DNA of 64,000 nucleotides from Marimicrobium sp913061115 (GTDB lineage Bacteria > Pseudomonadota > Gammaproteobacteria > Pseudomonadales > Halieaceae), in contig NZ_CP159826.1 in NCBI RefSeq assembly GCF_047729875.1, positions 3,038,001 to 3,102,000 on the forward strand, written 5' to 3'. This document shows, one piece after another, positions 8,777 to 18,354 of this stretch (its first letter is position 1; the number at the start of each line of letters is the position of its first letter). The position numbers and the translations under genes were made by a program. The notes under the pieces were generated by a model. That model was given only the letters and a program-made list of their open reading frames with translations, was not told where the DNA came from and did no database searches.

Positions 8777-10195
8777 TCAGCGTGTCGCCCGCTCCTCAAG
8801 CTGTCGTTTTACCCTTACGTGATCTTCACGCGTCATCGAAATTCGATTGAAAAAAACATACGCGAGAAGCGCCATGCTGCCGGTCAGGATTAGGGTGAAT
8901 AAGCCTAACGATTGCAGCACCGATGAATCAATTGTTCCAGGCAAAGACTCCGGTTGGATGCCGACAAGATCGATCACCACCCCTGCCATAAGTGCTCCCA
9001 GACCGGTAGTCGCTTTGGCGACAAAAGCCCCAGCGGCAAAAAATACACCCTCCTGACGTCGCTGCGTTTTCAGTTCCTGCTCGTCGAGGATGTCCGCTAC
9101 CAGTGATGCAGATACCACGCCCAGTGTAACAATGGCGAAGACGCTGATGCCGAGACTGACAATTGATAATATGTAGATGAGTGGATGGCCATTGTCAGGA
9201 AGAATCCCCAATAGACGCGCACCGATAAGAGACACACTATTCACCGCCAGAACTAGGCTAGCAACGGCCAACATTGGAGGCTTGTTATACTGCTGTCCGA
9301 GCCGGCCCAGCAGCATAAAAGCCAACAGCGTGGCCAGTGCCGAGGGTACGACCATGCCCGCTAGCTGATCGCTGCTAAACTCCCAAAAATAGGTGCTGAT
9401 ATAAAGCGAGAGCGTCGTGTATATCCCAGCAGCCATACCAAAAGCCAGGCCAGCGCCGGTGGTCAGCCTAAAATTGGCGTTACCAAATGCGATGCGCACG
9501 TCCCGAAAAGGCTGTCCCATGCTAAAGGGCGCCGCATTGGGATTGGATTGCGGCAGGCGCGAAATCACGGTGCGTGTTCCCCAGATACAGAACGCCGCTG
9601 TAATGGCTGCCAGAACAGCAGACATAATGCCATAATTGACATAGTTATCTGCAACGAGCCGGCCATCAACGCCGTGGTCCATCTGGAAAAAAAATAGGAA
9701 GCCAATCGCGGGCAGTGCCATTCCCGCAAGCCAGCCCATCGTAACCCGCGCCTTCGCAATCACAGTGCGCTCATCGTAGTCTGTGGATAGTTCAGCACCC
9801 ATAGCCGTATGCGGGATAATGTAGATGGTCAAAAATGTGCGCAAAAGAATTGAAACACCCAAGAGCCAGGAAAAGACCCCTATCTCCCCCAAGTGGGCCG
9901 GCGGATCAAACAGTAGAAGAAATAAAATGGCAGTGGGAATACCCCCGACCACCAGCATAGGATGACGCCGGCCCCAACGGGTGCGCAACGTGTCTGACCA
10001 ACTGCCCACGACGGGATCAGAAATGGCGTCCCAACTCAGGGCCAGAAACATTGCAAGGCCAGTAAGCGTGCCACTTAACCCCTGGACCTGAGTGTAATAG
10101 AACACCACAAAATTGACGAAGGCCGCATCCTTAACCGCAAAGGGCATGGAGCCAACGGCATAGGACCATTTTTCAAGGCTGTTCAGTGAACGCAT
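8777..10195 (-). CDS. MFS transporter, GPH (MelB-like) family
   Basis: A 472-residue, 12-segment membrane transporter of the glycoside-pentoside-hexuronide:cation symporter type. SWDAISDPVVGSWSDTLRTRWGRR-like sequence near the N-terminus is the family loop (DPxxGxxSDxxRTRWGRRxP). The start MRSLNSLEKWSYAVGS has AAGGAT upstream; 37 in-frame residues ahead of it are not membrane-like and are left out. The protein is followed 100 bases upstream in the transcript sense by the second acyl-CoA ligase, so both lie in one orientation and may form a unit. Members in lipid-degradation clusters are often annotated only as MFS; the cargo may be the carboxylate substrate of this region. Confidence 0.88.
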   Translation of the reverse strand: MRSLNSLEKWSYAVGSMPFAVKDAAFVNFVVFYYTQVQGLSGTLTGLAMFLALSWDAISDPVVGSWSDTLRTRWGRRHPMLVVGGIPTAILFLLLFDPPAHLGEIGVFSWLLGVSILLRTFLTIYIIPHTAMGAELSTDYDERTVIAKARVTMGWLAGMALPAIGFLFFFQMDHGVDGRLVADNYVNYGIMSAVLAAITAAFCIWGTRTVISRLPQSNPNAAPFSMGQPFRDVRIAFGNANFRLTTGAGLAFGMAAGIYTTLSLYISTYFWEFSSDQLAGMVVPSALATLLAFMLLGRLGQQYNKPPMLAVASLVLAVNSVSLIGARLLGILPDNGHPLIYILSIVSLGISVFAIVTLGVVSASLVADILDEQELKTQRRQEGVFFAAGAFVAKATTGLGALMAGVVIDLVGIQPESLPGTIDSSVLQSLGLFTLILTGSMALLAYVFFNRISMTREDHVRVKRQLEERATR

Positions 10196-10325
10196 AAATA
10201 CCGTATCCTTGACTGGCTCAACTGTCCGGGAAATTAAGCGATGATTGAGCGTATAATTGTAACGCGGTAGCCACCACCAGAGGTAGCGGTATTCGGTGAG
10301 CCACACGGCACAGCGCCTGCGCTCA

Positions 10326-11936
10326 TTATGCGTCAGGCACCTGATCCGCTAAGCCCGCGTAGGTTTCACGAAGCTCTCTCTTAAGCACCTTGCCAATGGA
10401 ACTTTTAGGCAAATCCTCGCTAAAAACAAGTTGGCTGATGCGCTGAGACTTCCCCAATCTATTGTTCGCCCACAGTCTAAGGGTCTTTGCATCACTCACT
10501 GCACCGGGCTCCCGCACCACAAGAGCCAGAGGCGTTTCGCCCCACTCCCGACTGGCTAGCGCGACAACGGCTGCCTCATGTATCTCCGGGTGCTCCAGTA
10601 ATATCAGCTCAAGATCAGTGGCATAGACATTAAAACCGCCGGAAATAATCATATCCTTGCGCCGGTCTGACAAGAAAAGCCAGCCATCCTCGTCCAGATA
10701 GCCCACATCGCCGCTCTTGTAAAACAGCAAACCATCGCTGTCATACCAGTGCATTGCATTACTGGCGACTTCACGATTGTGATAACCATCACTCATATTT
10801 CCGGAACGTCCGACTATTTCCCCCGGTTGGCCGGTTGCCACTTCATTGCCCTGTTCGTCAATGATTTTTAGAAATGAACCTGGCAGTGTAGGACCGACAG
10901 AACCCAGTTTGTCCTGCTGCTTCGCAATACTCCCGATAAACAACGTTCCGACACCACCTTCAGTCAGGCCATAAAACTCAACCAATTCGCCGGGAAAGTG
11001 ATCAATCACATCGGCCTTCAACGCTGGACGCAACGGTGCACTGGTGCAGAACTTCACCTGCAGACTGCTGCAATCGTAGTTCGCATAGCTATCCAGTCGC
11101 ATAATACGATCATATTGCACGGGCACCAGCATCACATGGTTGACCCTGTGTTCCTGTATCAATTGCAGCGCGCCCCCAGCATCAAACTTGGGCATAATCA
11201 CCAGCGTGCCGCCCGCACACAGTGTTGGCCACCAAGTTGTTATCGTGGTGTTCGAATACAAAGGAGTGGCTACCAGCGTGATGGCATCAGAGGTAATACC
11301 CAGACTCATCAAACCGATGGCCAAGGCCTGGCGGGTACGATGGCTGTGGATAATACCCTTGGGGGTGCCTGTGGTTCCGGAGCTATAGATGATATTAAAC
11401 TCAGCATCACCGGCCAACTGAACATTAGGCATGGCGTCAGATTGCGCTCTAAGCCAGCGGTCTAAATCACGAAATTGATCGTTAGAAAAATCGAATCCAA
11501 TTAGGCCGCCCGGAACAATCTGCGCGCAATCACGCAAAAAAACGCCAGCCATTTTTTCCATGTCACTGGCCACAATAAGCGCTTTTGCATTGCAATCTCG
11601 CAGCATCAGATCAAGGCTATGATCAGTAATCATACCTTGCATGGGCACCGCACAAGCGCCGGCAAGCAGCGTTGCAGCGAACATTTCTGAATAGTCCATA
11701 CTGTTAGGCGACAGCATAGCGACATGGTCGCCATGCCCTATACCCAGCGCCGCAAGGCCATTAGCCATGCGGTAAATACGCTCAATAGATTCGCCCCACG
11801 TACGCGACTGAGTACCCTCGATCAGTGCGACTTTATCCGCCTGCTCGAGACGAAATTTCTCCAGCAGGGCAGGCAGTGCCAAGGCTGGATCAAAAGGGAC
11901 CTGCACCTTGAGACTGTTTTCACTGCTGCTATTCAT
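10326..11936 (-). CDS. AMP-forming acyl-CoA ligase (second copy)
   Basis: A 536-residue ANL-superfamily ligase. YSSGTTGTPKG is the P-loop, EFYGLTEGG the A5 motif, KSGDVGYLDEDG the A7 region, DRRKDMIISGGFNVY the A8 hinge, and LPKSSIGKVLKREL carries the catalytic lysine. It is clearly different from the ligase at 7118-8677, so the two are not a recent duplication. It precedes the GPH-type transporter gene on the same strand with a 130-base gap. The ThuA-like gene diverges upstream. The acid substrate is not known. Confidence 0.9.
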   Translation of the reverse strand: MNSSSENSLKVQVPFDPALALPALLEKFRLEQADKVALIEGTQSRTWGESIERIYRMANGLAALGIGHGDHVAMLSPNSMDYSEMFAATLLAGACAVPMQGMITDHSLDLMLRDCNAKALIVASDMEKMAGVFLRDCAQIVPGGLIGFDFSNDQFRDLDRWLRAQSDAMPNVQLAGDAEFNIIYSSGTTGTPKGIIHSHRTRQALAIGLMSLGITSDAITLVATPLYSNTTITTWWPTLCAGGTLVIMPKFDAGGALQLIQEHRVNHVMLVPVQYDRIMRLDSYANYDCSSLQVKFCTSAPLRPALKADVIDHFPGELVEFYGLTEGGVGTLFIGSIAKQQDKLGSVGPTLPGSFLKIIDEQGNEVATGQPGEIVGRSGNMSDGYHNREVASNAMHWYDSDGLLFYKSGDVGYLDEDGWLFLSDRRKDMIISGGFNVYATDLELILLEHPEIHEAAVVALASREWGETPLALVVREPGAVSDAKTLRLWANNRLGKSQRISQLVFSEDLPKSSIGKVLKRELRETYAGLADQVPDA

Positions 11937-12085
11937 AAAGATTAGTATTCCCGATTGATAGGCGGAGCGTTTTTCCAGATACTGTAGTGGGTTTTCCGCT
12001 TGCGTTCAAAACATGATTCATTGTACTCAAGTAGCACGTTTAATCTCGGATAAAGATCGCTTTATCAAATAAAAAGGAAACGGCT

Positions 12086-13075
12086 GTGCAGCGTATTTTG
12101 TCTTTCTATGTGTCACTGAGTTTGGCGGTTCTGTTTTCGTACAGCAGTCAAGCCGCCATCACACCGCCACTCAACGCACTCATCCTTACCAGCCCTGGCG
12201 TCTATCATAATTATGAACAACAAACGCAAGCGCTGGCATTGGGTATTGCCGAGCACGTCAATGTCCGATTCGACGTTTCCTTGGCTGAGCTCGAGCGCTG
12301 GAAAACTACGGATTTTGCACAAGGCTATGATGTTCTGATCTACAACCTCTGCATGGCGGACAATCAGGATAAAGCGTTAATCGCCAACCTGCGTCGTCAA
12401 ACTGAACAGCTCGGTATACCAGCGCTAGTGATTCACTGCACGATGCACTCTTTTCGAGAGACAAGCCTGTGGTGGCCCATGTTCGGACTTCAGACAAAGG
12501 CGCATGAATCACTTAAACCACTGGCCCAAATTCAGGCGGCGCCACATCCGATTCTCCAGGGCATTCCCAATGACTGGACGGTGGCCAATGACGAGCTGTA
12601 CATCAATCTTCAATTTGAAGCCCAGACGCTACTCAGTGCCATCGGAGAGGACACCAAGCCTCATACAACCGCCTGGTTGACCTATCAGGGTACAACGCCG
12701 ATTTTTGGCACGACGCTAGGGCACAGTGACGAAACGCTGAACGATCCTGCCTTCGGGCGCCTCATCGCCAACGCCCTGTTGTTCGTCACCGACAATCTGT
12801 CAGACCGGGGTATCGCGGAGGTCACGCTGGAACCGGTCAATGACGGGGTCAATATCATCAACACTGTTTCCGCACCCGAGGGCGTCGTGTTTCTGGGCGA
12901 AGAGGGCATGGATTGTGCCTTCCGCCAGCTCGCTATCGCCGCAGGGCCTTGTTATCTAGGGTGCATCCTCAACCCACTGGAATGGGGCGAGGAAACACAG
13001 ACGTGCAAGCGCTCCTGCGAACGTAAATTGCCCTCTTCCGATGAGATCATAGGCCACTGTGCTCCCGAGGCATAA
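12086..13075 (+). CDS. secreted ThuA-like protein with cysteine-rich tail
   Basis: A 329-residue protein with a signal peptide (about residues 1-23, ending QAA) and a ThuA-like (trehalose-utilisation, glutamine-amidotransferase fold) domain from about residue 28 to 225. Supporting motifs are LILTSPGVYHNYEQQ, YDVLIYNLCMAD, HCTMHSFR and PHPILQGIP. The start is GTG, with AAAAAGGAAA just upstream. The last 60 residues carry six cysteines (in MDC, GPC, LGC, QTC, RSC and GHC), which I do not associate with ThuA domains; in the periplasm they could form disulfides. The family's biochemistry is poorly defined, and some members act on sugar derivatives. It is oriented like the P450 gene after it. Confidence 0.75.
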   Translation: MQRILSFYVSLSLAVLFSYSSQAAITPPLNALILTSPGVYHNYEQQTQALALGIAEHVNVRFDVSLAELERWKTTDFAQGYDVLIYNLCMADNQDKALIANLRRQTEQLGIPALVIHCTMHSFRETSLWWPMFGLQTKAHESLKPLAQIQAAPHPILQGIPNDWTVANDELYINLQFEAQTLLSAIGEDTKPHTTAWLTYQGTTPIFGTTLGHSDETLNDPAFGRLIANALLFVTDNLSDRGIAEVTLEPVNDGVNIINTVSAPEGVVFLGEEGMDCAFRQLAIAAGPCYLGCILNPLEWGEETQTCKRSCERKLPSSDEIIGHCAPEA

Positions 13076-13093
13076 TCTACACCCTGTCTCCCT

Positions 13094-13135
13094 AGCGCCG
13101 TAATACCCCGGCTGGATAACCGGCTCAAAGGCGCT
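13094..13135 (+). other. inverted repeat after the ThuA-like gene
   Basis: AGCGCC (13094-13099) pairs with GGCGCT (13130-13135), with CCGG repeats inside the loop. It lies 19 bases after the ThuA-like stop. No T-run follows, so it could be a transcript-end hairpin, but an intrinsic terminator is not established. Confidence 0.25.
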
Positions 13136-13197
13136 CTCCCAGCCCCTCGATCAGAATAAAAAGGAATCACTAGACTCTCAAAAAAATACAATCAGGA

Positions 13198-13226
13198 TTG
13201 ACTGTTTTATTTTTAGCTCCCATACT
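13198..13226 (+). promoter_or_regulatory. sigma70-like promoter for the P450 gene
   Basis: TTGACT (13198-13203), a 17-base spacer and CATACT (13221-13226) fit a housekeeping promoter about 30 bases ahead of the P450 start. The same ATTGACT half-site occurs in the MarR-type intergenic region at 18390-18396, so shared control is possible but unproven. Confidence 0.45.
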
Positions 13227-13256
13227 CCCCGCTTAACCTAGAAAAGGGGATAAACC

Positions 13257-14513
13257 TTGACTGCACCGACCGTCACTGACAACCGGCCTCTCGCGGACAT
13301 GGCACTGTTTGATACACACACACTGAAATGCCCCTACCACTACGATAAAACCCTGCGCGATACCGCGCCGGTCTATCAGGATCCGAATTCTGGCGTTTTT
13401 GTGATCTCAACCTACGAGCTGATACGCGAAGCACACAAGAACGATGCTGTGTTTTCCAACGAGTTCATGTTGGCGAAGGGCTCCGCAGAAAAGCTTGATG
13501 CGGATATCGATGCCGCTATGAAAAATACCTATAACCTAGGCAAGGGAACACTGCTGACGGTAGATGACCCTGAGCACAAAATCTACCGTGACACTGTCAG
13601 AGATTTTTTCCTCGCCAAAAACATTGAGCAATATCGCCCTTGGGTGAGCGAACTGGCGGCAAGGTTGGTCAGCGACATTCCTACCGGGCAGCCTTATGAC
13701 TTCATCAAGAAATTTGCTCGTCCTTTGCCCTTATCCATGATCATGCATGTACTGGGCATCCCTCTGGAAATGATCGACGATGCCTTCAAGTGGACGAATG
13801 CCAATGTCACTGTGCTATCGCAGGTCTCAGACAAGCAAGGTTTGTTGGATGCACACGCCGGGGTAAAGGAAGAATACGACTGGTTCGTGACCGCGTTGGA
13901 TGCACGCCGCGCCAACCCGCAGGATGACTTACTCAATCTGGTTGCCCATGCGACGTTCGAAGGTCGACCACTGACAATAGAAGAACAGCTGGGTCACTGT
14001 ACGCAATTCCTCGTCGCCGGCAATGAAACCACCACGGCAACACTCGCTGAAGGTATCAGACAATTATGTCTTAATCCGGAGCAGGAAGCGGCAGTACGTA
14101 ATGACCGTTCGCTCATTCCCAACCTCGTAGAAGAGACATTGCGCCTTGCGACACCCACCTCAAATATGTGGCGCATGACAAAGCAAGATCACACCATCGG
14201 TGGGGTAGAGATTCCCCTAGGCAGCATGGTACTGCTGAAGTATTTCTCGTCCAACCACGACGAAGCCATGTTTGACCAACCCATGGAGTTTGATGTGACA
14301 CGGGCGAACGCAAAACGCCATATCGCCTTCGGGTTTGGCACGCATGTGTGTATCGGCCAGCATCTGTCTAGACTGGAAATGATTGTCGCTTGGGAAAAAA
14401 TCTTCGATGGCACCACCAGCATGCGACTCAATTGCGCACCACAAGACCTGGATTATATGCCCAATATTCTGCTGCGCGGCCTCGAAAAACTCCCTGTCAT
14501 TTTCGAAAAATAG
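13257..14513 (+). CDS. cytochrome P450 monooxygenase
   Basis: A soluble, 418-residue bacterial class I cytochrome P450. AGNETT (254-259) is the I-helix oxygen-activation motif, Glu293/Arg296 form the ExxR pair of the K helix, and FGFGTHVCIG contains the haem-ligating Cys365. It starts with TTG after AAAAGGGGA. Such enzymes hydroxylate terpenoids, steroids or fatty acids and need a ferredoxin and ferredoxin reductase; neither is in this window. The position between acyl-CoA ligases and a dehydrogenase operon suggests initial hydroxylation of a hydrophobic substrate, then oxidation of the alcohol to an acid. The substrate is inference only. Confidence 0.95.
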   Translation: MTAPTVTDNRPLADMALFDTHTLKCPYHYDKTLRDTAPVYQDPNSGVFVISTYELIREAHKNDAVFSNEFMLAKGSAEKLDADIDAAMKNTYNLGKGTLLTVDDPEHKIYRDTVRDFFLAKNIEQYRPWVSELAARLVSDIPTGQPYDFIKKFARPLPLSMIMHVLGIPLEMIDDAFKWTNANVTVLSQVSDKQGLLDAHAGVKEEYDWFVTALDARRANPQDDLLNLVAHATFEGRPLTIEEQLGHCTQFLVAGNETTTATLAEGIRQLCLNPEQEAAVRNDRSLIPNLVEETLRLATPTSNMWRMTKQDHTIGGVEIPLGSMVLLKYFSSNHDEAMFDQPMEFDVTRANAKRHIAFGFGTHVCIGQHLSRLEMIVAWEKIFDGTTSMRLNCAPQDLDYMPNILLRGLEKLPVIFEK

Positions 14514-14541
14514 ACAACGCTTTTGAAGGTGTTTTCAAGCC

Positions 14542-15069
14542 TCACTGATTGCAGGCGATTTGAGCCGCTAGCTTGGCCTTCATAGGCAACACCCACTGGC
14601 TCTTCAATTGAGCCGACAACAAGCCGGCATCATCGAGATCGTCACACAATTTCATCTGATGCGTAAGGTCAAACATATCTAACTGGCGACAAATTTTGGA
14701 CTCATCGTTCAGCGTGAGAAACGAAATGCCCGGTGTTTCATAAAAAGAACCATCAGCGCGCTGTCCCGGGCCACGGTTCATCCAGTGTGTCACCAGCTTG
14801 TTGCCGACACCTGTGTAGACGCCCATATAGGGAAACGTCCAACCTTCCCAACCCACTTGCATGTCTCGCCCGTAATGGGTGGCCTTGATCTCGTCTATGC
14901 CGTTAGCGGTGACATCCATTACACCTGCATATTGGCAGGTATAGACGCAGTCTAGAGCATACAGTTCATCGACGAAAAATATCCAGTCATCGGTGCGAGA
15001 TGCTTCTTCATGCGCGGCAATTAATTTTTCCGCCGTTGCTCTCAGAATCTGTTCCGATAACCCACTCAT
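14542..15069 (-). CDS. SnoaL/NTF2-like protein
   Basis: A 175-residue protein of the SnoaL-like (NTF2 fold) class. The N-terminal helix pattern (LIAAHEEASRTDDWIFFVDELYALDC) and later strand pairs (GDGSFYETPGISFLTLNDESKICRQLDMFD-like) match this fold, which forms a cone-shaped pocket used by isomerases, hydratases and dehydratases. An AGGAGG-type site precedes the ATG. It lies after the SDR gene in the dehydrogenase operon direction, but a 101-base gap and a hairpin at the SDR stop separate them, so its expression may be lower or independent. The reaction is unknown. Confidence 0.7.
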   Translation of the reverse strand: MSGLSEQILRATAEKLIAAHEEASRTDDWIFFVDELYALDCVYTCQYAGVMDVTANGIDEIKATHYGRDMQVGWEGWTFPYMGVYTGVGNKLVTHWMNRGPGQRADGSFYETPGISFLTLNDESKICRQLDMFDLTHQMKLCDDLDDAGLLSAQLKSQWVLPMKAKLAAQIACNQ

Positions 15070-15155
15070 GTAGTCTCCTCCTAAACATTCACCTGCCGTT
15101 ACGACTCGTTGATTACGTCCGCACCGGTGACAATAATTATTTTTCAGTAAAATCC

Positions 15156-15184
15156 AATCGGATATTCACATTAGAATATCGATT
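15156..15184 (-). terminator. hairpin overlapping the SDR stop codon
   Basis: On the minus strand GATATTC pairs with GAATATC around a 6-base loop, extended by AATC/GATT with one bulge, and is followed by GGATTTTAC. The stem overlaps the SDR stop codon at 15171-15173. It may attenuate read-through into the SnoaL-like gene. Confidence 0.4.
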
Positions 15185-15944
15185 TGGATGTTAATGCATT
15201 GGGGCGGATTTCCAGCAGATCGATTGCAACGCCCGGAGGTTGTGACAATGCGTAGCGCACCGCGTCCCCCACATGTGTCACCTCCATACCCATGTCCATG
15301 TGCGTGCCAGCGTCCTTCCATGCTGCCAGCGCACCCTCCAGCGCCTGTGTGTCCCAGCCATCGGAGAAATTTGTCCATGCGCCACCGGGTCGAATACAGG
15401 TAACGCCAATGCCATCAGCCTGTACCTCCAACCTCAGATCGCGCGTAAAGCGCTCTACCGCGGCCTTAGTTGAGGCATAAATCGATAGATGGCTCATCTC
15501 ATCGTAATGCCAGGCGCTTGCGGAGGAAATTGTGATAATGCGGGGATTTTCACTGCTTTTGAGCATCGGAATCGCCAGCTGGGAACAGAACACTGTACCT
15601 AAAAAATTAGTCTGCACTTGCAAGAGCACTTCTTCTTCTACAAGGTTTTCCACCTTGTTCGGTGTCGCCAATCCCGCATTATTCACCAGTCCATCAAGAC
15701 GTCCGAAATGCGTGTGAATTTTTTCAAAGGCAATACTGACACTCGCTCGAGAACCCACATCAGCAACCACGCCGAGCGCATGGTCCGCGCCAATCTCTGC
15801 TACCGCCTGATCAAGACCCGACTGATTACGGCTGATTAGCCCAACGTGCGCGCCATGTTCTACGAGACTTTTAGCAATGGCCAGCCCAAACCCCCGTGAG
15901 CCACCGGTCACAATGTAAACATTGTCCTGCAAGTCCACGCTCAT
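15171..15944 (-). CDS. short-chain dehydrogenase/reductase
   Basis: A 257-residue classical SDR that oxidises an alcohol or reduces a ketone with NAD(P). TGGSRGFG (13-20) is the cofactor loop, VNNAG (88-91 core) the structural motif, and Ser141 region, Tyr156 and Lys160 (YASTK) give the catalytic set. The ATG overlaps the stop of the aldehyde dehydrogenase gene by 4 bases (ATGA), which points to translational coupling. Together with the ALDH it could turn an alcohol into an acid, which one of the nearby ligases would then activate. Confidence 0.92.
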   Translation of the reverse strand: MSVDLQDNVYIVTGGSRGFGLAIAKSLVEHGAHVGLISRNQSGLDQAVAEIGADHALGVVADVGSRASVSIAFEKIHTHFGRLDGLVNNAGLATPNKVENLVEEEVLLQVQTNFLGTVFCSQLAIPMLKSSENPRIITISSASAWHYDEMSHLSIYASTKAAVERFTRDLRLEVQADGIGVTCIRPGGAWTNFSDGWDTQALEGALAAWKDAGTHMDMGMEVTHVGDAVRYALSQPPGVAIDLLEIRPNALTSKSIF

Positions 15945-17410
15945 TCACCAATCGCAATGGCAATCGTCTTAGTTTCAAGATATTCTTCAAAACCCTCACG
16001 GCCCATCTCTCGACCGAGACCACTTTGCTTATAGCCGCCAAAAGGGGCATCTGCCCCGTAAAAATTCCCACCATTCACATTGATTGTGCCGGCACGAATA
16101 CGCCGCGCAACAGCCAGTGCACGTTCGTCAGTTTCAGACCAGACGCTCCCTGACAGACCATAGTCAGAATCATTGGCGATACGTACGGCATCGTCCTCAT
16201 CGTCGTAGGCAATGACTGCGAGCACCGGGCCGAAGATTTCCTCGCGCGCGATAGTCATCTCATTCGTCACATCCATAAATACCGTAGGCTCTACATAATA
16301 GCCCTTATCCAAATGAGCAGGCACACCGCCACCAATCAACACGCGGGCACCCTGCGCCTTTCCCAGTTCAATGTAGTTAAGGACTCGCTCTCGCTGGCGA
16401 GCATTGACCAATGGACCCATTATCTGACTATCAGAGCTCGGATCGCCGTACTGGATAAACCCAAAATAGGTTGGGAGCAATGCCTCTACTTCAGCCTGAC
16501 GCGAGCGAGGAATGAGTAACCGGGTGTTGATTGCGCAGCCCTGGCCGGAGTGAAAACACACCGCCAGAACACTCAGCAGGCTTGAAGAAAGATCCGCGTC
16601 ATCAAGAATGATATTGGCTGATTTGCCGCCCAGTTCTAGGAACACTTTTTTAACCGTTTGGGCAGCGCGTGCCATTATATGCTTACCGACCGCAGTGGAG
16701 CCGGTAAAGGACACCATATCCACGCGCGGATCGCCCACTAGCTGATCTCCCACTTCTTTCGGGTCCTCAGAGGTAATCACATTGAACACGCCAGGTGGAA
16801 TATCGGTATGCTCTTTGATCACTCGCCCTAACATTGTCGACGACCAAGGTGTCTCTGGCGCGGCCTTCAATATCAAGGTGCAACCAGCGGCAAGTGCAGG
16901 CACACATTTGGCAAGATTAATTTGTAGCGGCACGTTCCACGGGGTGATGCAGGCCACCACCCCAATCGCTTCTTTTTCCACCAAGCGTCGGTTCTTACCA
17001 CCCATCATCTCAGAAACACCAATATCGCGGCTCCAGTCGAAGTCAGGTAAGCTTTTCAGCGTATAGTCGATAAAACCGATAGGCAATTCGCACTGCGGCC
17101 CCATTTCCCCACAAATACCCAGCGGCGCTCCGGTCTCAGCGGCGATCTGTAACTTAAAGTCTTCCTGTACGGCGCGCAGTCCTTGCTGCAATTGTTGCAG
17201 ACACTTGTGACGAAAGGCATGATTGGTAGACCAGTCGGTCTCATCAAATGCACGGCGGGCAGCGGCAATCGCTCTATCCATATCTTCGCAGCCGGCATCA
17301 GCTACGGCGCCCATAACTTCTTCAGTTGCAGGATTAATATTGGGGTACGTTTTCCCGGAAGCGGCTTCACACAGCTCACCGTCTATGAATAATCTTTTTT
17401 CAGGGTTCAT
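15941..17410 (-). CDS. NAD(P)-dependent aldehyde dehydrogenase
   Basis: A 489-residue aldehyde dehydrogenase that oxidises an aldehyde to a carboxylic acid. ITPWNVP (about 155-161) and FTGSTAVG (235-242) bind cofactor, Glu259 in LELGGKS is the general base, and Cys292 in SGQGCA is the nucleophile. The start MNPEKRLFID has AGGAG 8 bases upstream; a six-codon upstream extension is left out. It is the middle gene of a three-gene operon: the hydroxyacid-dehydrogenase-like gene stops 14 bases before it and the SDR overlaps its end. Substrate not known. Confidence 0.94.
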   Translation of the reverse strand: MNPEKRLFIDGELCEAASGKTYPNINPATEEVMGAVADAGCEDMDRAIAAARRAFDETDWSTNHAFRHKCLQQLQQGLRAVQEDFKLQIAAETGAPLGICGEMGPQCELPIGFIDYTLKSLPDFDWSRDIGVSEMMGGKNRRLVEKEAIGVVACITPWNVPLQINLAKCVPALAAGCTLILKAAPETPWSSTMLGRVIKEHTDIPPGVFNVITSEDPKEVGDQLVGDPRVDMVSFTGSTAVGKHIMARAAQTVKKVFLELGGKSANIILDDADLSSSLLSVLAVCFHSGQGCAINTRLLIPRSRQAEVEALLPTYFGFIQYGDPSSDSQIMGPLVNARQRERVLNYIELGKAQGARVLIGGGVPAHLDKGYYVEPTVFMDVTNEMTIAREEIFGPVLAVIAYDDEDDAVRIANDSDYGLSGSVWSETDERALAVARRIRAGTINVNGGNFYGADAPFGGYKQSGLGREMGREGFEEYLETKTIAIAIGE

Positions 17411-17424
17411 ACTCTTAGCTCCTG

Positions 17425-18294
17425 TCACATTGGAGGCCGTGATTCGTCTTTGGCCATAAACACATTCTCGATACGATCACATATGTATTGAGCGGTGGGC
17501 ATAACAACACCCTTAGTATTGGCAGTACTAATAGCACACTCCAAATCTTTTCGGCCCAGCCGTCCCATCGCGCCGAAGTAGGCATCCATGTCTTCTTCAC
17601 TGGTCGTTTTTACCACAGCATTGCGACCACTGGCGAACATAAACATTTGCTGATTAACAACGCCGTTGGATAACCCGACATCGCGCAACACTTCCACCGA
17701 AAGGCCGCAGGCTTCAGCTAACCGTGTCGCCTCCACCATGGCGACAAACTCGGTGTACTGGATAAAGTTATTGCATAGTTTCAGCGCTATACCACAGCCG
17801 ACAGGTCCAGCGTGTACAATTTTTTCCGCAGAAGTTTGGAACACAGGAGAACCCTGCGCTAATTGCTCCACACTACCGCCCACCATATAACACAACGTGC
17901 CGTCGAGTGCCCGGTGCGCTCCGCCTGTAATAGGAGCGTCAATCAGGTTGAGGCCCAGATTAGATGCCTCTTCAGCCCATAACAGCAAATTAGCCTGTGT
18001 AACCGTGCTGTGAATCGCTATCAGGGTGCCAGGCGACGCGTGAGCAAAAATACCGTCATCGCCATGCAAAAGATTCTCCACCTGAGCGTCGTCGCGCACA
18101 CAAATACCTATGTGCACACAGATTTTCGCCAGAGCAGCGGCCGACGCACAGCCTATCGCACCTTCTGCCACCAATTCTTCAACGGCAGGCGCATACACAT
18201 CATAGACATGTGCACTGAATGCATCGCAGATGAGCCGCTGTGCACAGGGCTTGCCGATATTACCCAACCCTATATAGCCGACATTGATTTTCAC
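17425..18294 (-). CDS. 3-hydroxyisobutyrate dehydrogenase-like oxidoreductase
   Basis: A 289-residue beta-hydroxyacid dehydrogenase. GLGNIG (9-14) is the NAD(P)-binding motif, DAPITGGAHRA (119-129) the substrate-binding segment, and Lys172 in KLCNNF the catalytic lysine. The start is GTG; AGGAG lies 10 bases upstream. It heads the operon with the ALDH and SDR and diverges from the two-domain MarR regulator, which therefore probably controls it. The family includes 3-hydroxyisobutyrate, tartronate semialdehyde and imine reductases, so the exact reaction is open. Confidence 0.88.
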   Translation of the reverse strand: MKINVGYIGLGNIGKPCAQRLICDAFSAHVYDVYAPAVEELVAEGAIGCASAAALAKICVHIGICVRDDAQVENLLHGDDGIFAHASPGTLIAIHSTVTQANLLLWAEEASNLGLNLIDAPITGGAHRALDGTLCYMVGGSVEQLAQGSPVFQTSAEKIVHAGPVGCGIALKLCNNFIQYTEFVAMVEATRLAEACGLSVEVLRDVGLSNGVVNQQMFMFASGRNAVVKTTSEEDMDAYFGAMGRLGRKDLECAISTANTKGVVMPTAQYICDRIENVFMAKDESRPPM

Positions 18295-18354
18295 CTTAAT
18301 TCACTCCTCTTATTAACGCCTTTTCCATCTAGCAGCGCATTCTTATTGGCGGCC

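Noticed and set aside
10998..11465. 155-residue frame opposite the acyl-CoA ligase
   Set aside because: Lies wholly inside a well-supported ligase gene on the other strand; composition is that of an antisense shadow.
15156..15184. MarR-type operator near the SDR stop codon
   Set aside because: The dyad GATATTC/GAATATC does not share the TTGACTA half-site and overlaps a stop codon; a hairpin is the simpler reading.
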